From Bacillota bacterium (GTDB lineage: Bacteria > Bacillota > Clostridia > Acetivibrionales > JAEZXR01): a stretch of DNA of 64,000 nucleotides. The translations under genes were made by a program, and so were the position numbers. Below the pieces are notes generated by a model. The model was given only the letters and a program-made list of their open reading frames with translations, was not told the origin of the DNA and ran no database searches. The stretch covers positions 62,001-126,000 of the forward strand of contig JAEZXR010000130.1 in assembly GCA_023419605.1 (NCBI GenBank), written 5' to 3'. Each line of letters opens with the position of its first letter. Within the stretch, counting starts at the first letter, position 1. Positions 18,781 through 26,833 of the stretch are shown piece after piece.

Positions 18781-19335
18781 CTAGAACAATTTGAATTTCG
18801 GGTAGTACTGGAAAATAGCTTTTCCAAGGATTTTATCCTTGGATACATATTTGTTCTGCCAATACCTGGAGTCCTTGGAGTTGTTTCGATTGTCGCCCAA
18901 CATGAAGTATTTTCCTTCCGGTACTTGGAATGGACCAAAGTTTCCAATCATAGGTTCACGGAGATAGGGCTCATCCAACTTTTTGTCATTTATGTAAACT
19001 GCTCCGTCCTTGATTACTACCGTTTCTCCCGGAAGTCCGATAACTCTCTTTACGTACAGCCAGCTTTCATCATCAGGGTATTTGAAAACGATGATATCCC
19101 CTCTCTGCGGATCCTTAAACAGGTACTGCAATCGGTTGGCGATGAGCCTGTCTTTTACCATGATGGTAGTTTCCATGGAAGGCGTCGGAACATGGGCATT
19201 TACGATGACGAACCGGCTGATCAGAAAGGCAATGACCAAGGCGATACCGATATGTTTTATCCAATCCAGCACCTCATGCATGGCAGAGTTTTTTTTGTTA
19301 TCTTTTATTTCATTTCCTTCATTTTGTTCACTCAT
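18781..19335 (-). CDS. lepB: Signal peptidase I
   Basis: Membrane serine protease that removes signal peptides from exported proteins. It has 184 residues, with one N-terminal membrane helix (about 27-45) and the short Gram-positive catalytic domain. The catalytic serine is Ser53 (VPTPSMETT) and the general-base lysine is Lys96 (YVKRVIGLPGE). The box GDNRNNSKDSR is the conserved family motif near residue 147. The N-terminus is charged and cytoplasmic. It is the second gene after the cyclophilin gene, 48 bases apart on the same strand, probably co-transcribed. The organism is likely to have further paralogues elsewhere, so the sip-type name is not specific. Confidence 0.93.
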   Translation of the reverse strand: MSEQNEGNEIKDNKKNSAMHEVLDWIKHIGIALVIAFLISRFVIVNAHVPTPSMETTIMVKDRLIANRLQYLFKDPQRGDIIVFKYPDDESWLYVKRVIGLPGETVVIKDGAVYINDKKLDEPYLREPMIGNFGPFQVPEGKYFMLGDNRNNSKDSRYWQNKYVSKDKILGKAIFQYYPKFKLF

Positions 19336-19383
19336 AACCTTACCCCTTACTAAAACCCTTAGAAAATCCCATAAAAGGGTATC

Positions 19384-19905
19384 TTATATTGTTTCTACCT
19401 CGTTGTAGTCCACACCGAAGGTTTCAACCGTTACTTTCTTCATCTTTTGGTCCTGCTTTGGCTTATCTCTGAAATCTCTTGGTGCACTTACAATTTCATC
19501 AGCAACCTCAATGCCTTCGGAGACTTTACCAAAAGCAGCATACTGTCCATCCAGGTGGGGGGATGCCTTCACCATAATAAAGAACTGGGAACCGGCAGAG
19601 TTTGGAGATGCAGCCCTTGCCATGGAAATAACGCCTCTGTCATGCTTTAGACTATTGGCAAAACCGTTGCCTGTGAACTCACCTTTGATGGAATAACCGG
19701 GACCGCCGGTTCCTGTGCCGTTGGGATCACCGCCCTGGATCATAAACCCCGGAATAACTCTATGGAATATAAGTCCATCATAAAAACCCTTGTTAATCAG
19801 GGATACAAAATTCTTTACGGTATTGGGGGCAATATCGGGATACAATTCCAGCTTCATGGTTTTTCCGCTTTCCATTTCAATAGTAACAATTGGATTCTGG
19901 CTCAT
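19384..19905 (-). CDS. Cyclophilin-type peptidyl-prolyl isomerase
   Basis: Cytosolic prolyl cis-trans isomerase of 173 residues. The active-site motif FHRVIPGFMIQGGD with its arginine is present, as is the GTGGPGYSIKGEF motif typical of bacterial PpiB. There is no signal peptide. The start is placed at 19905, with AGAGGAAG 7 bases upstream; the frame extends six codons further without a site. It is the first gene of a two-gene unit with signal peptidase I. Confidence 0.92.
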   Translation of the reverse strand: MSQNPIVTIEMESGKTMKLELYPDIAPNTVKNFVSLINKGFYDGLIFHRVIPGFMIQGGDPNGTGTGGPGYSIKGEFTGNGFANSLKHDRGVISMARAASPNSAGSQFFIMVKASPHLDGQYAAFGKVSEGIEVADEIVSAPRDFRDKPKQDQKMKKVTVETFGVDYNEVETI

Positions 19906-19978
19906 AAAATCTTCCTCTCTCAAATAAAGTCATACCCATAGCGCATGTGAATGGTCTTAAAGTGCACTACTGTACAAT

Positions 19979-20008
19979 ATTATACCAGAAAAAAGGCTTT
20001 GTATCCAA
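19979..20008 (-). promoter_or_regulatory. Sigma-A promoter for the cyclophilin-signal peptidase unit
   Basis: On the minus strand: TTGGAT, an 18-base spacer, then a perfect TATAAT, ending about 73 bases before the ATG of the cyclophilin gene. Confidence 0.6.
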
Positions 20009-20039
20009 TTATTATGATATTTTTTCCCGGCGTATGGGT

Positions 20040-21275
20040 TTACTCATTGCGCAGCGCTTCGATAGGGTCCAGGCGGGCTGCTTTCGCTGCAGGGAAAACT
20101 CCGAAAAATACTCCGATAAGGAAAGCAAATAATATGGAAATAACGGCAGCCGGTACAGACACAGCCGTAGGTACCATGGGAGCTAGTCTTGGTATTAGTT
20201 TCGAACCCCATATACCTGCTGTCAGACCGATGAGAGCTCCGACGATGCTGAGGGTTACCGCCTCGATAAGAAATTGAGCCAGAATATCGCTCTGTCTTGC
20301 ACCGATGGCTTTTCTAACACCGATTTCCCGTGTCCTTTCAACAACGGATACCAGCATGATATTCATAATGCCGATACCCCCTACGACCAGCGAAATTCCT
20401 GCGATCCCTCCGAGCGCAGCGTTCAACATGTTTAGTATGTCCGCGACAGTGTTTACCATGTCCTGCTGTTTAATGATGGAATAGGCATCCGAGGGATGAT
20501 TCCTGTCAAGCTCCGTCCGAATGGTCTCTTCGGCAGAGTCCACTGCCTGTGAGGTGGTGGCTTTAACCAGGATTCTGCTGATGTTTTTTTCCTTGGCCCG
20601 GCTCAGAAGCTCCGTAATGGTTAAGTAAATCTTTACATTGATATCTTCACTGCCTGGACCCATGTTTTCCGGTTTTTTATATTTCAGTATACCGATTACC
20701 TCATATTCTTTACTGTTTAGTGTAAAAGTTCTTCCAATAGAGTTTTCTCCATTAAAAATCTCTTTATTGACCTGGTCGCCGATGACGGCCACGGGAGCTT
20801 TGCCTTCCCGGTCCTCCTTGGAGATAAACCGGCCCTGTTCCAACTCCAGCTTGTTGGTTTGGATAAAATCCTCGTCGACACCTGTCGTTGAAACCAGAAG
20901 ATTGAGGACATCCAGCCTGTCTACGCTGTTATATACACCGGTGACAGCGGCAATATTTTCTTTATTCTTAAGTGCCAGAACATCCTCGTAGACAAAAGGG
21001 CTTTTGGCGGATCCAAGCATCCCGTTTTTTACACCCAGCTGACTTTTTCCATTGGTGGAAGGTTTCGTTTCCACTTTTCCGGGAAATACGTAGAGAAGGT
21101 TTGCGCCCAGATCTTCTACCTGGGAGGAAACTTTGTTTTTGACACCTTCTCCGATGGAGGTCAGAAGGATAACCGACGTGACCCCGATGATGATGCCCAG
21201 CATAGTTAGCAAACTGCGCAATTTGTTATGAAAAAGGCTTCTGAAGCTGCTTAGCATGCATTCGATGATCCCCAT
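20040..21275 (-). CDS. MacB/FtsX-type ABC transporter permease (orphan)
   Basis: A permease of 411 residues with one N-terminal membrane helix (about 19-41), a large MacB periplasmic-core-like extracytoplasmic domain, and three C-terminal FtsX helices (about 285-400; VVERTREIGVRKAIGARQSDI is the classic cytoplasmic loop). Relatives export peptides, lipoproteins or drugs, or act as mechanotransmitters. They normally sit beside a LolD/MacB-type ATPase gene and often a membrane-fusion protein gene; neither is present here, only a 480-base gap upstream. The ATG has CCGGAGG upstream. Confidence 0.88.
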   Translation of the reverse strand: MGIIECMLSSFRSLFHNKLRSLLTMLGIIIGVTSVILLTSIGEGVKNKVSSQVEDLGANLLYVFPGKVETKPSTNGKSQLGVKNGMLGSAKSPFVYEDVLALKNKENIAAVTGVYNSVDRLDVLNLLVSTTGVDEDFIQTNKLELEQGRFISKEDREGKAPVAVIGDQVNKEIFNGENSIGRTFTLNSKEYEVIGILKYKKPENMGPGSEDINVKIYLTITELLSRAKEKNISRILVKATTSQAVDSAEETIRTELDRNHPSDAYSIIKQQDMVNTVADILNMLNAALGGIAGISLVVGGIGIMNIMLVSVVERTREIGVRKAIGARQSDILAQFLIEAVTLSIVGALIGLTAGIWGSKLIPRLAPMVPTAVSVPAAVISILFAFLIGVFFGVFPAAKAARLDPIEALRNE

Positions 21276-21386
21276 GGAAATACCTCCGGTTTTACAAAAT
21301 GGAATTAGGTAGATAAAATAACTTTTGAACTACCTCTTAGTATTTCCAGGGAAGTGGAATTTATTCGGGAAAATAGGCAAAAAAAT

Positions 21387-21437
21387 AAAGCACTATTTAA
21401 AATTTTAAATATGATACCGATAAACAGTAGTGCTTTT
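21387..21437. terminator. Candidate hairpin terminator in the permease-ftsK gap
   Basis: AAAGCACTA (21387-21395) pairs with TAGTGCTTT (21428-21436). An AT-rich loop holds a second small hairpin, and a T-rich tail follows on the plus strand. The gene it would terminate is not evident. Confidence 0.4.
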
Positions 21438-21480
21438 ATTCATGTAAAATGAATTTAGTTATATATAAAAAGGAGGAAAA

Positions 21481-21522
21481 ATGAAAAAGTTAATGTCTTG
21501 CTTATTTATATTATATCATTAG
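21481..21522 (+). CDS. Possible 13-residue peptide or gene remnant
   Basis: A near-perfect ribosome site AAGGAGG (21470-21476) precedes an ATG that opens 13 codons, encoding MKKLMSCLFILYH, before a TAG. The start looks like the beginning of a signal or lipoprotein peptide. It could be a leader peptide, a toxin-like micropeptide, or the front end of a decayed secreted-protein gene. Only the ribosome site supports it. Confidence 0.25.
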   Translation: MKKLMSCLFILYH

Positions 21523-21585
21523 TTCCAGCAAAATATTTGTTAATTTGTTGTGAATTTTTTAAATAATTTATGAACGAGGGAGGCA

Positions 21586-21614
21586 TTGGAAATTTGCCGA
21601 AAACATGGTATATT
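21586..21614 (+). promoter_or_regulatory. Candidate promoter upstream of ftsK
   Basis: TTGGAA, a 17-base spacer, then TATATT. Transcription would begin about 21620, immediately before the hairpin at 21629-21674. Confidence 0.5.
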
Positions 21615-21628
21615 ATTTCTAGGACATA

Positions 21629-21674
21629 ATCGCAAAACAATCCGGTGCCAAGGAGTATGTTTTGCGATGTTTTT
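21629..21674 (+). terminator. Leader terminator/attenuator upstream of ftsK
   Basis: An 11-bp perfect stem ATCGCAAAACA (21629-21639) / TGTTTTGCGAT (21658-21668), 18-base loop, then G and five T residues. It is a convincing intrinsic terminator that lies between the candidate promoter and the ftsK start. It could therefore be an attenuator or end a very short transcript. Confidence 0.65.
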
Positions 21675-21756
21675 ACTAAAGAAATTGACATGCTCATAGG
21701 AAGGTAAAATTTCCGTGCATCCAATACTAACTGTGGGAAAGGGTATTTATTAAGGT

Positions 21757-24192
21757 ATGAACAGACAAGAAACAGGTAATAGAAGAAGAAATGGAAATAA
21801 AGCATCGGGATTCAATATAAGCCGGATGATGAAAAATGCATTGGCGGCCATTGCGGTGATTGAAGTTATTGTCTTGCCCTTTATGGGTTTTAGTATTGCT
21901 AATTTCTTCAAGATCTTGCTGGTATCCCTGGTAGTTGTTGTTCTGGTGGCCGTACTCGCTTCGTCTCTGGTTGAAAGTAGAAAAAATCAAGAAAAGCGTG
22001 TAGGAAAAACGGTCAGGAGGACTGCAAGGATTTCCGAACCGGAGCTGTTCGAGCCAAGACCGACTGGGCGGGACAAAGGGCAGAAACTTGTGAATCTTGA
22101 TAAAAGAATCTACAACTGGCAGATCGCTGATGTGGAGAGGAATAACCCAAAGAATGAAGAGCCTGCAATGGAAAATCGAGCAAACCGGGGAAGTGAAGAG
22201 GGGGATGAAATAAAAAAGCGTTACAACCCATACCGGTCTCCCTTTGAACCCATCAACCCCCAGATAGGAAAAAAGGAAGAAAAGACCCAAGAGCAACCGG
22301 CAAGAGTGCAAACACAGCCTGTAGCGGTTCCAGTAGGGGCAGCGACTGCAGTGATGGAAGAAACGGAGCAGCTCGTGGAGTGGCTGGAAGCGGAAACGGA
22401 TGATTTTTCAGAAGCTTTATTTGAAGAGGAAGAGAATGAAGTTTTTTTCAATGAGGATAATGCTTTCAATAATGAGGCGAGGTCCTTTACTTATGAGGAG
22501 GATGAGGATGAGTGCACTGCCGTTGCTGCGGAAATAGTTGAAGGAGATAGAGTCGAGTTAACCCGGGAAACACCCTTCGAAAACGTTTCTGCATATAAAG
22601 AGTTCAAAAAGGAGGAGGCAAAACCGGAGATTTCTGTCGTTCATCAAGATAAAAAAGTAGTAAAACTGATTTTTAAACCGAAAACCATGGAAACCCAACC
22701 CCAGGTAAAGGCTGTATATACAGAGCCGGAGATTGCAGAACCAAAAGAGGAGAAACCTTATATTCTTCCACCGATGAATCTATTAAAGGAACAGAAAACG
22801 GATGAGGATAATGAGATTTTTGATTTCGATACAGAGCAGACCGCAAACAAGCTAATAGAGACGCTGGCGAGCTTCGGCGTTGGGGCCAGAGTGCTGGATA
22901 TCAGCAGGGGGCCGTCTGTAACCCGGTATGAGCTGCAGCCCAATGCAGGGGTAAAGGTCAGTAAGATCGTGGGTTTGGCAGATGATATCGCTCTGAATCT
23001 TGCTGCCACGGGCGTTCGTATTGAAGCTCCCATTCCGGGAAAGGCTGCTGTGGGAATTGAAGTACCGAATAAAGAGGTGACCCCGGTTTTGCTTCGGGAT
23101 GTCATCGAATCCGAAGAGTTCCAGAAGCACCCTTCAAAGTTGGCCTTTGGTGTGGGCAAGGACGTGGCAGGCAGGATTATTGTGGGAGATATTTCAAAAA
23201 TGCCGCATATGCTCATTGCCGGTGCTACGGGTTCCGGTAAGAGTGTATGTATCAACACTTTGATTGCCAGTATTCTTTACAAGGCTTCTCCAAAGGAAGT
23301 AAAACTTCTGATGGTGGACCCGAAGGTGGTGGAATTGGGAATCTATAATGGAATCCCGCACCTCTTGATTCCAGTGGTTACAGACCCTAAAAAAGCAGCA
23401 GGAGCATTAAACTGGGCCGTAGTTGAAATGACCACTCGGTACAAGCTTTTTGCGGAGAATAATGTGCGTGATCTGAGAGGGTATAATGCATTGATGAGGG
23501 AACGGGGAGAGGAGACACTTCCTCAAATTGTGATCATTATTGACGAGCTTGCAGATCTGATGATGGTAGCACCTAACGATGTGGAGGATTGTATCTGCAG
23601 GCTGGCGCAGATGGCGAGGGCCGCAGGGATGCACCTGGTGATTGCCACCCAGCGTCCTTCCGTCGACGTAATCACCGGTGTAATCAAGGCAAATATACCT
23701 TCCCGTATCTCCTTTGCCGTATCCTCGCAAATTGACTCCAGAACCATACTGGATATGGCGGGAGCGGAAAAACTTCTGGGCAGAGGCGATATGTTGTATA
23801 ATCCCATTGGTGAACCCAAACCGATCCGTGTTCAGGGGGGATTCATATCCGATAAGGAAGTGGAATCTATTGTTAATGAAATTAAGACGAATTTTCAGGC
23901 TGAATACGATCAGGAGGTTCTGGACAGGATCAATAGTCAATCCGAGCCGCAGCAGCCGCAGCAGCAGGATGGAAGCGATGATGATGAACTGCTTCCCCAG
24001 GCCATTGAAATGGTGCTGGAGCATGGACAGGCCTCTGCCTCGCTAATTCAGAGAAAGTTTAAAGTGGGTTATTCAAGAGCTGCCAGAATTCTTGACCAGA
24101 TGGAGTCCTGGGGGGTTGTGGGGCCAGCGGAAGGAAGTAAACCAAGACAGCTGCTAATTAATAAGCAGGAATGGGATGAACTGAATTCATAA
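21757..24192 (+). CDS. FtsK/SpoIIIE-family DNA translocase
   Basis: Septal ATP-driven DNA pump of 811 residues for chromosome segregation at division or into the forespore. The N-terminus has only two predicted membrane helices (about 28-48 and 52-73), fewer than the usual four. An acidic, Glu-rich linker follows (about 75-340), then the alpha/beta/gamma motor. In the motor, Walker A GATGSGKS lies near 489-496, Walker B IIIIDELADLMM near 592, and a C-terminal winged-helix gamma domain (SASLIQRKFKVGYSRAARIL) reads oriented DNA motifs. The nearest purine-rich site, GGGAAAGGG (21735-21743), is 13 bases from the ATG, so the start is less certain. Whether this is the FtsK or the SpoIIIE paralogue cannot be decided. 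Confidence 0.93.
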   Translation: MNRQETGNRRRNGNKASGFNISRMMKNALAAIAVIEVIVLPFMGFSIANFFKILLVSLVVVVLVAVLASSLVESRKNQEKRVGKTVRRTARISEPELFEPRPTGRDKGQKLVNLDKRIYNWQIADVERNNPKNEEPAMENRANRGSEEGDEIKKRYNPYRSPFEPINPQIGKKEEKTQEQPARVQTQPVAVPVGAATAVMEETEQLVEWLEAETDDFSEALFEEEENEVFFNEDNAFNNEARSFTYEEDEDECTAVAAEIVEGDRVELTRETPFENVSAYKEFKKEEAKPEISVVHQDKKVVKLIFKPKTMETQPQVKAVYTEPEIAEPKEEKPYILPPMNLLKEQKTDEDNEIFDFDTEQTANKLIETLASFGVGARVLDISRGPSVTRYELQPNAGVKVSKIVGLADDIALNLAATGVRIEAPIPGKAAVGIEVPNKEVTPVLLRDVIESEEFQKHPSKLAFGVGKDVAGRIIVGDISKMPHMLIAGATGSGKSVCINTLIASILYKASPKEVKLLMVDPKVVELGIYNGIPHLLIPVVTDPKKAAGALNWAVVEMTTRYKLFAENNVRDLRGYNALMRERGEETLPQIVIIIDELADLMMVAPNDVEDCICRLAQMARAAGMHLVIATQRPSVDVITGVIKANIPSRISFAVSSQIDSRTILDMAGAEKLLGRGDMLYNPIGEPKPIRVQGGFISDKEVESIVNEIKTNFQAEYDQEVLDRINSQSEPQQPQQQDGSDDDELLPQAIEMVLEHGQASASLIQRKFKVGYSRAARILDQMESWGVVGPAEGSKPRQLLINKQEWDELNS

Positions 24193-24196
24193 AAAC

Positions 24197-24233
24197 AGAG
24201 AGGTATGGAGCTGACTCCGTACCTCTCTATTTT
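24197..24233. terminator. Bidirectional hairpin terminator
   Basis: Stem AGAGAGGTATGGAG / CTCCGTACCTCTCT (one mismatch) with a CTGA loop and a T-rich tail. It lies between ftsK and the convergent DUF1450 gene. Confidence 0.8.
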
Positions 24234-24458
24234 CTAAAACCCTAAGGAATCTTTTATTTTTTCATAAAGGTCTTCAGCACTATCTGCCTGAATCACTTCC
24301 TCATTTACCAGCGCAAAAGGGCCTTCCGCGCAAATGTCGCAATGTCCAAGGCAGGACTCTACTTCCACTTTTACATCTTCAAATTCTTTTTCGATTCTGC
24401 CAATGATGTCTTCAATGTCATACTGGAAATTATTTTCACAAAATCTAACCTCATCCAT
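24234..24458 (-). CDS. DUF1450 (YuzB-like) small cysteine protein
   Basis: A small cytosolic protein of 74 residues from the DUF1450/YuzB family, function unknown. It has four cysteines in the family pattern: Cys7 near the start, and Cys36, Cys40 and Cys43 in SCLGHCDIC. The thioredoxin-like fold and cysteine spacing resemble small [2Fe-2S] ferredoxins, so a redox or metal role is possible but unproven. AGAGGTG lies upstream of the ATG. It is a single gene, convergent with ftsK. Confidence 0.85.
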   Translation of the reverse strand: MDEVRFCENNFQYDIEDIIGRIEKEFEDVKVEVESCLGHCDICAEGPFALVNEEVIQADSAEDLYEKIKDSLGF

Positions 24459-24626
24459 TATTCAACACCTCTTACTATTTATTTAATAAATTTTTCCTTG
24501 TTATTATTTCTATGAAGTAATATAATAATACATGATATTTTTTCAGGAAAGTTGCGAGGCATAGGAATTTAACAAGGGAAATAAGTATTTTATGGATAAA
24601 CGTTTTTTGAAAGGGGTTTTATAGCA

Positions 24627-25820
24627 ATGATCATCAGTCCCAAGTTTCGGGGATTTATATGTACAACAGCGCATCCTAAAGGCTGTGCACAGCATGTCAG
24701 GGAGCAGATTAAATATGTAAGGACGCAGAAACCGGTAAAAGGACCTAAAAACGTTTTAGTTATCGGAGCTTCAACAGGCTATGGGCTTGCTTCCCGTATA
24801 ACCGCTACATTCGGTTCAGGAGCGAACACCTTGGGAGTTTTTTTCGAAAGACCTGCATCCGGAAACCGGACCGCTACTGCAGGGTGGTACAATACCGCTG
24901 CTTTTGAAGAAGCCGCAAATGAGGCTGGATACTATGCAAAAAGTGTAAATGGCGACGCATTTTCACATGCGATTAAAGATCAGGTTATAGAATTGATAAA
25001 AAAGGATCTGGAACAGGTTGACCTTGTGATATACAGTCTTGCTTCACCCAGAAGAACCCATCCCGTGACCGGGGAAGCTTTCGAATCTGTGATAAAGCCT
25101 ACTGAGAATGCTTATACGAATAAAACGGTAGATTTTCATAATGGTACTGTGAGTGAAGTCACCATCGAACCTGCAAATGAGGAAGAAATCCGGCAGACTG
25201 TGGCTGTTATGGGGGGAGAAGACTGGGAGATGTGGATGGATGCCCTTGATAAAGCAGGTGTACTGGCAGAGGGTGTAATTACTGTGGCTTATTCCTATGT
25301 AGGACCTGGCATTACACATCCGATCTACAGGGAAGGAACCATCGGTAAGGCCAAAGATCATTTGGAAGCCACTGCGGCTGCCATGACTAAAAAGTTTGCG
25401 AATATTGGCGCAAAGGCATTTGTGTCAGTGAACAAGGCGCTGGTGACCCAATCCAGTTCGGCCATACCGGTTGTACCGCTTTACATGTCAGCTTTATATA
25501 AGGTCATGAAGGAAAATGGCACCCATGAGGGTTGTATTGAACAGATGTACAGACTTTTTGCCGATCGGTTGTATTCCGGAGACCTTTCACTGGATGACAA
25601 AGGAAGAATCCGTCTGGATGATCTGGAGATGAAAGAGGATGTTCAGGAGGAAGTTACTGCTTTATGGAATATCGTGAGCACGGAGAACATTTATGACTTG
25701 ACGGACCTCAAAGGATATAGGGCTGAGTTTTTCAGGCTCTTCGGTTTTGGTTTTGAGGAAGTGGATTATACCGAGGACAGTGAAATTAATGTTGCTATAC
25801 CGAGTATTCCGGTTGAATAG
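24627..25820 (+). CDS. fabV: Trans-2-enoyl-CoA/enoyl-ACP reductase (Ter/FabV)
   Basis: NAD(P)H-dependent reductase of 397 residues that reduces the trans-2 double bond of enoyl-ACP (fatty acid synthesis) or crotonyl-CoA. The nucleotide-binding motif GASTGYG is at 47-53 and the active-site pair Tyr-x8-Lys is Tyr234/Lys243 (HPIYREGTIGKAK), the hallmark that separates FabV/Ter from FabI, whose spacing is six residues. The length fits the family (about 400). It is a single gene flanked by terminators and away from fab genes, so either an enoyl-ACP or an enoyl-CoA role is possible. AAGGGG lies about 10 bases before the ATG. Confidence 0.93.
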   Translation: MIISPKFRGFICTTAHPKGCAQHVREQIKYVRTQKPVKGPKNVLVIGASTGYGLASRITATFGSGANTLGVFFERPASGNRTATAGWYNTAAFEEAANEAGYYAKSVNGDAFSHAIKDQVIELIKKDLEQVDLVIYSLASPRRTHPVTGEAFESVIKPTENAYTNKTVDFHNGTVSEVTIEPANEEEIRQTVAVMGGEDWEMWMDALDKAGVLAEGVITVAYSYVGPGITHPIYREGTIGKAKDHLEATAAAMTKKFANIGAKAFVSVNKALVTQSSSAIPVVPLYMSALYKVMKENGTHEGCIEQMYRLFADRLYSGDLSLDDKGRIRLDDLEMKEDVQEEVTALWNIVSTENIYDLTDLKGYRAEFFRLFGFGFEEVDYTEDSEINVAIPSIPVE

Positions 25821-25836
25821 GATGAATGATTGGGAG

Positions 25837-25869
25837 GGCAGTTGGAGTGCAAGTTCCGGCTGCCTTTTT
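25837..25869 (+). terminator. Hairpin terminator after fabV
   Basis: GGCAG...CTGCC outer stem with weaker inner pairing and a five-T tail, 16 bases after the stop codon. Confidence 0.7.
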
Positions 25870-25958
25870 CAATGATAAGGAAAGTGATTAATTATTTTTC
25901 CAGCGAATGGAGTATCTATGGATGGTAAGACTCAAAACATATACCAATACAAAAATTA

Positions 25959-25988
25959 TTGGACATGTAGTTGGAATTTTGTTATGAT
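25959..25988 (+). promoter_or_regulatory. Candidate promoter for the parvulin gene
   Basis: TTGGAC, an 18-base spacer, then TATGAT (5 of 6 match), 38 bases before the start codon. Confidence 0.45.
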
Positions 25989-26026
25989 GAACCATAGTAG
26001 ATAATGTTATACGAGGAGAATTAACA

Positions 26027-26776
26027 ATGGAAAATAATCAAGTACTGGCGACAGTGGCAAACAGAGAGATTACCAAGAATCATGTGGATTTTGTAAAGAA
26101 AAACCTGGACCCCCAGACTGCGATGCAGTTTAACTCTCCCGAAGGCCAAAAAAGAATCGTTCATGAACTGGTCAATCAGGAGTTACTCTTTCTGGATGCC
26201 CTGGATAACAACATAGAACAGGACAGTGAGTTTGCAGCGCAATTCGAGAGAATCAAATCCGATTTCATAAAGCAGTTTTATATGAACAAACTGTTGGGAA
26301 GTATCAATGTCGAAGACAAAGATGTGTTAGAGTTTTATGGCCTTAACAGGGATATGTTTGTGGAGGGTGAAAGCGTGAAGGCCAGCCATATTCTGGTAGA
26401 TACTGAGGAAAAGGCACTGAGTATCCTTGATGATATCAATGACGGCCTTTCTTTTGAAGAAGCTGCCAAAAAATATTCAAACTGTCCTTCCAAGGAAGTG
26501 GGTGGGGATCTGGGTTATTTTACAAGAGGTAAAATGGTGCCTGAGTTCGAAGAAGCTTCTTTCGAGATGGAACCCGGCAAAATCAGCCGTCCGGTTAAAA
26601 CGCAGTTCGGATATCACCTGATTAAGGTGGTAGACCGTAAGGCGCCGAAGATTTTATCCTATGATGAAGTGAAGGAGAACATAAGAAAGCATCTGCTTTC
26701 TGAAAAGCAGCAGGAAGTCTACTTCGGTAAAGTCGCCGAATTAAAGAGAAAATACCCTGTAAAGATAAACGTGTAA
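26027..26776 (+). CDS. Cytosolic parvulin-type peptidyl-prolyl isomerase
   Basis: A protein of 249 residues with an N-terminal SurA/PrsA-like helical chaperone region (1-110) and a C-terminal parvulin (PpiC rotamase) domain (about 118-225). The parvulin motifs KASHILVDTEE, SNCPSKEVGGDLGYFTRG and TQFGYHLIKV are all present. Unlike PrsA it has no signal peptide or lipobox, so it should act in the cytosol. GAGGAGA precedes the ATG. The stop codon overlaps the following terminator. It is a single-gene unit. Confidence 0.9.
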   Translation: MENNQVLATVANREITKNHVDFVKKNLDPQTAMQFNSPEGQKRIVHELVNQELLFLDALDNNIEQDSEFAAQFERIKSDFIKQFYMNKLLGSINVEDKDVLEFYGLNRDMFVEGESVKASHILVDTEEKALSILDDINDGLSFEEAAKKYSNCPSKEVGGDLGYFTRGKMVPEFEEASFEMEPGKISRPVKTQFGYHLIKVVDRKAPKILSYDEVKENIRKHLLSEKQQEVYFGKVAELKRKYPVKINV

Positions 26777-26815
26777 AAAGATCAGGTACGCTTTGCGGCG
26801 TACCTGATCTTTTTT
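26774..26815 (+). terminator. Terminator overlapping the parvulin stop codon
   Basis: Stem AAAAAGATCAGGTACGC with GCGTACCTGATCTTTTT, short loop, ending in six T residues. The leading A residues overlap the TAA stop. The symmetric A/T ends also let it serve the convergent phosphoesterase gene. Confidence 0.92.
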
Positions 26816-26833
26816 AGTACAAATGGTATGGGA

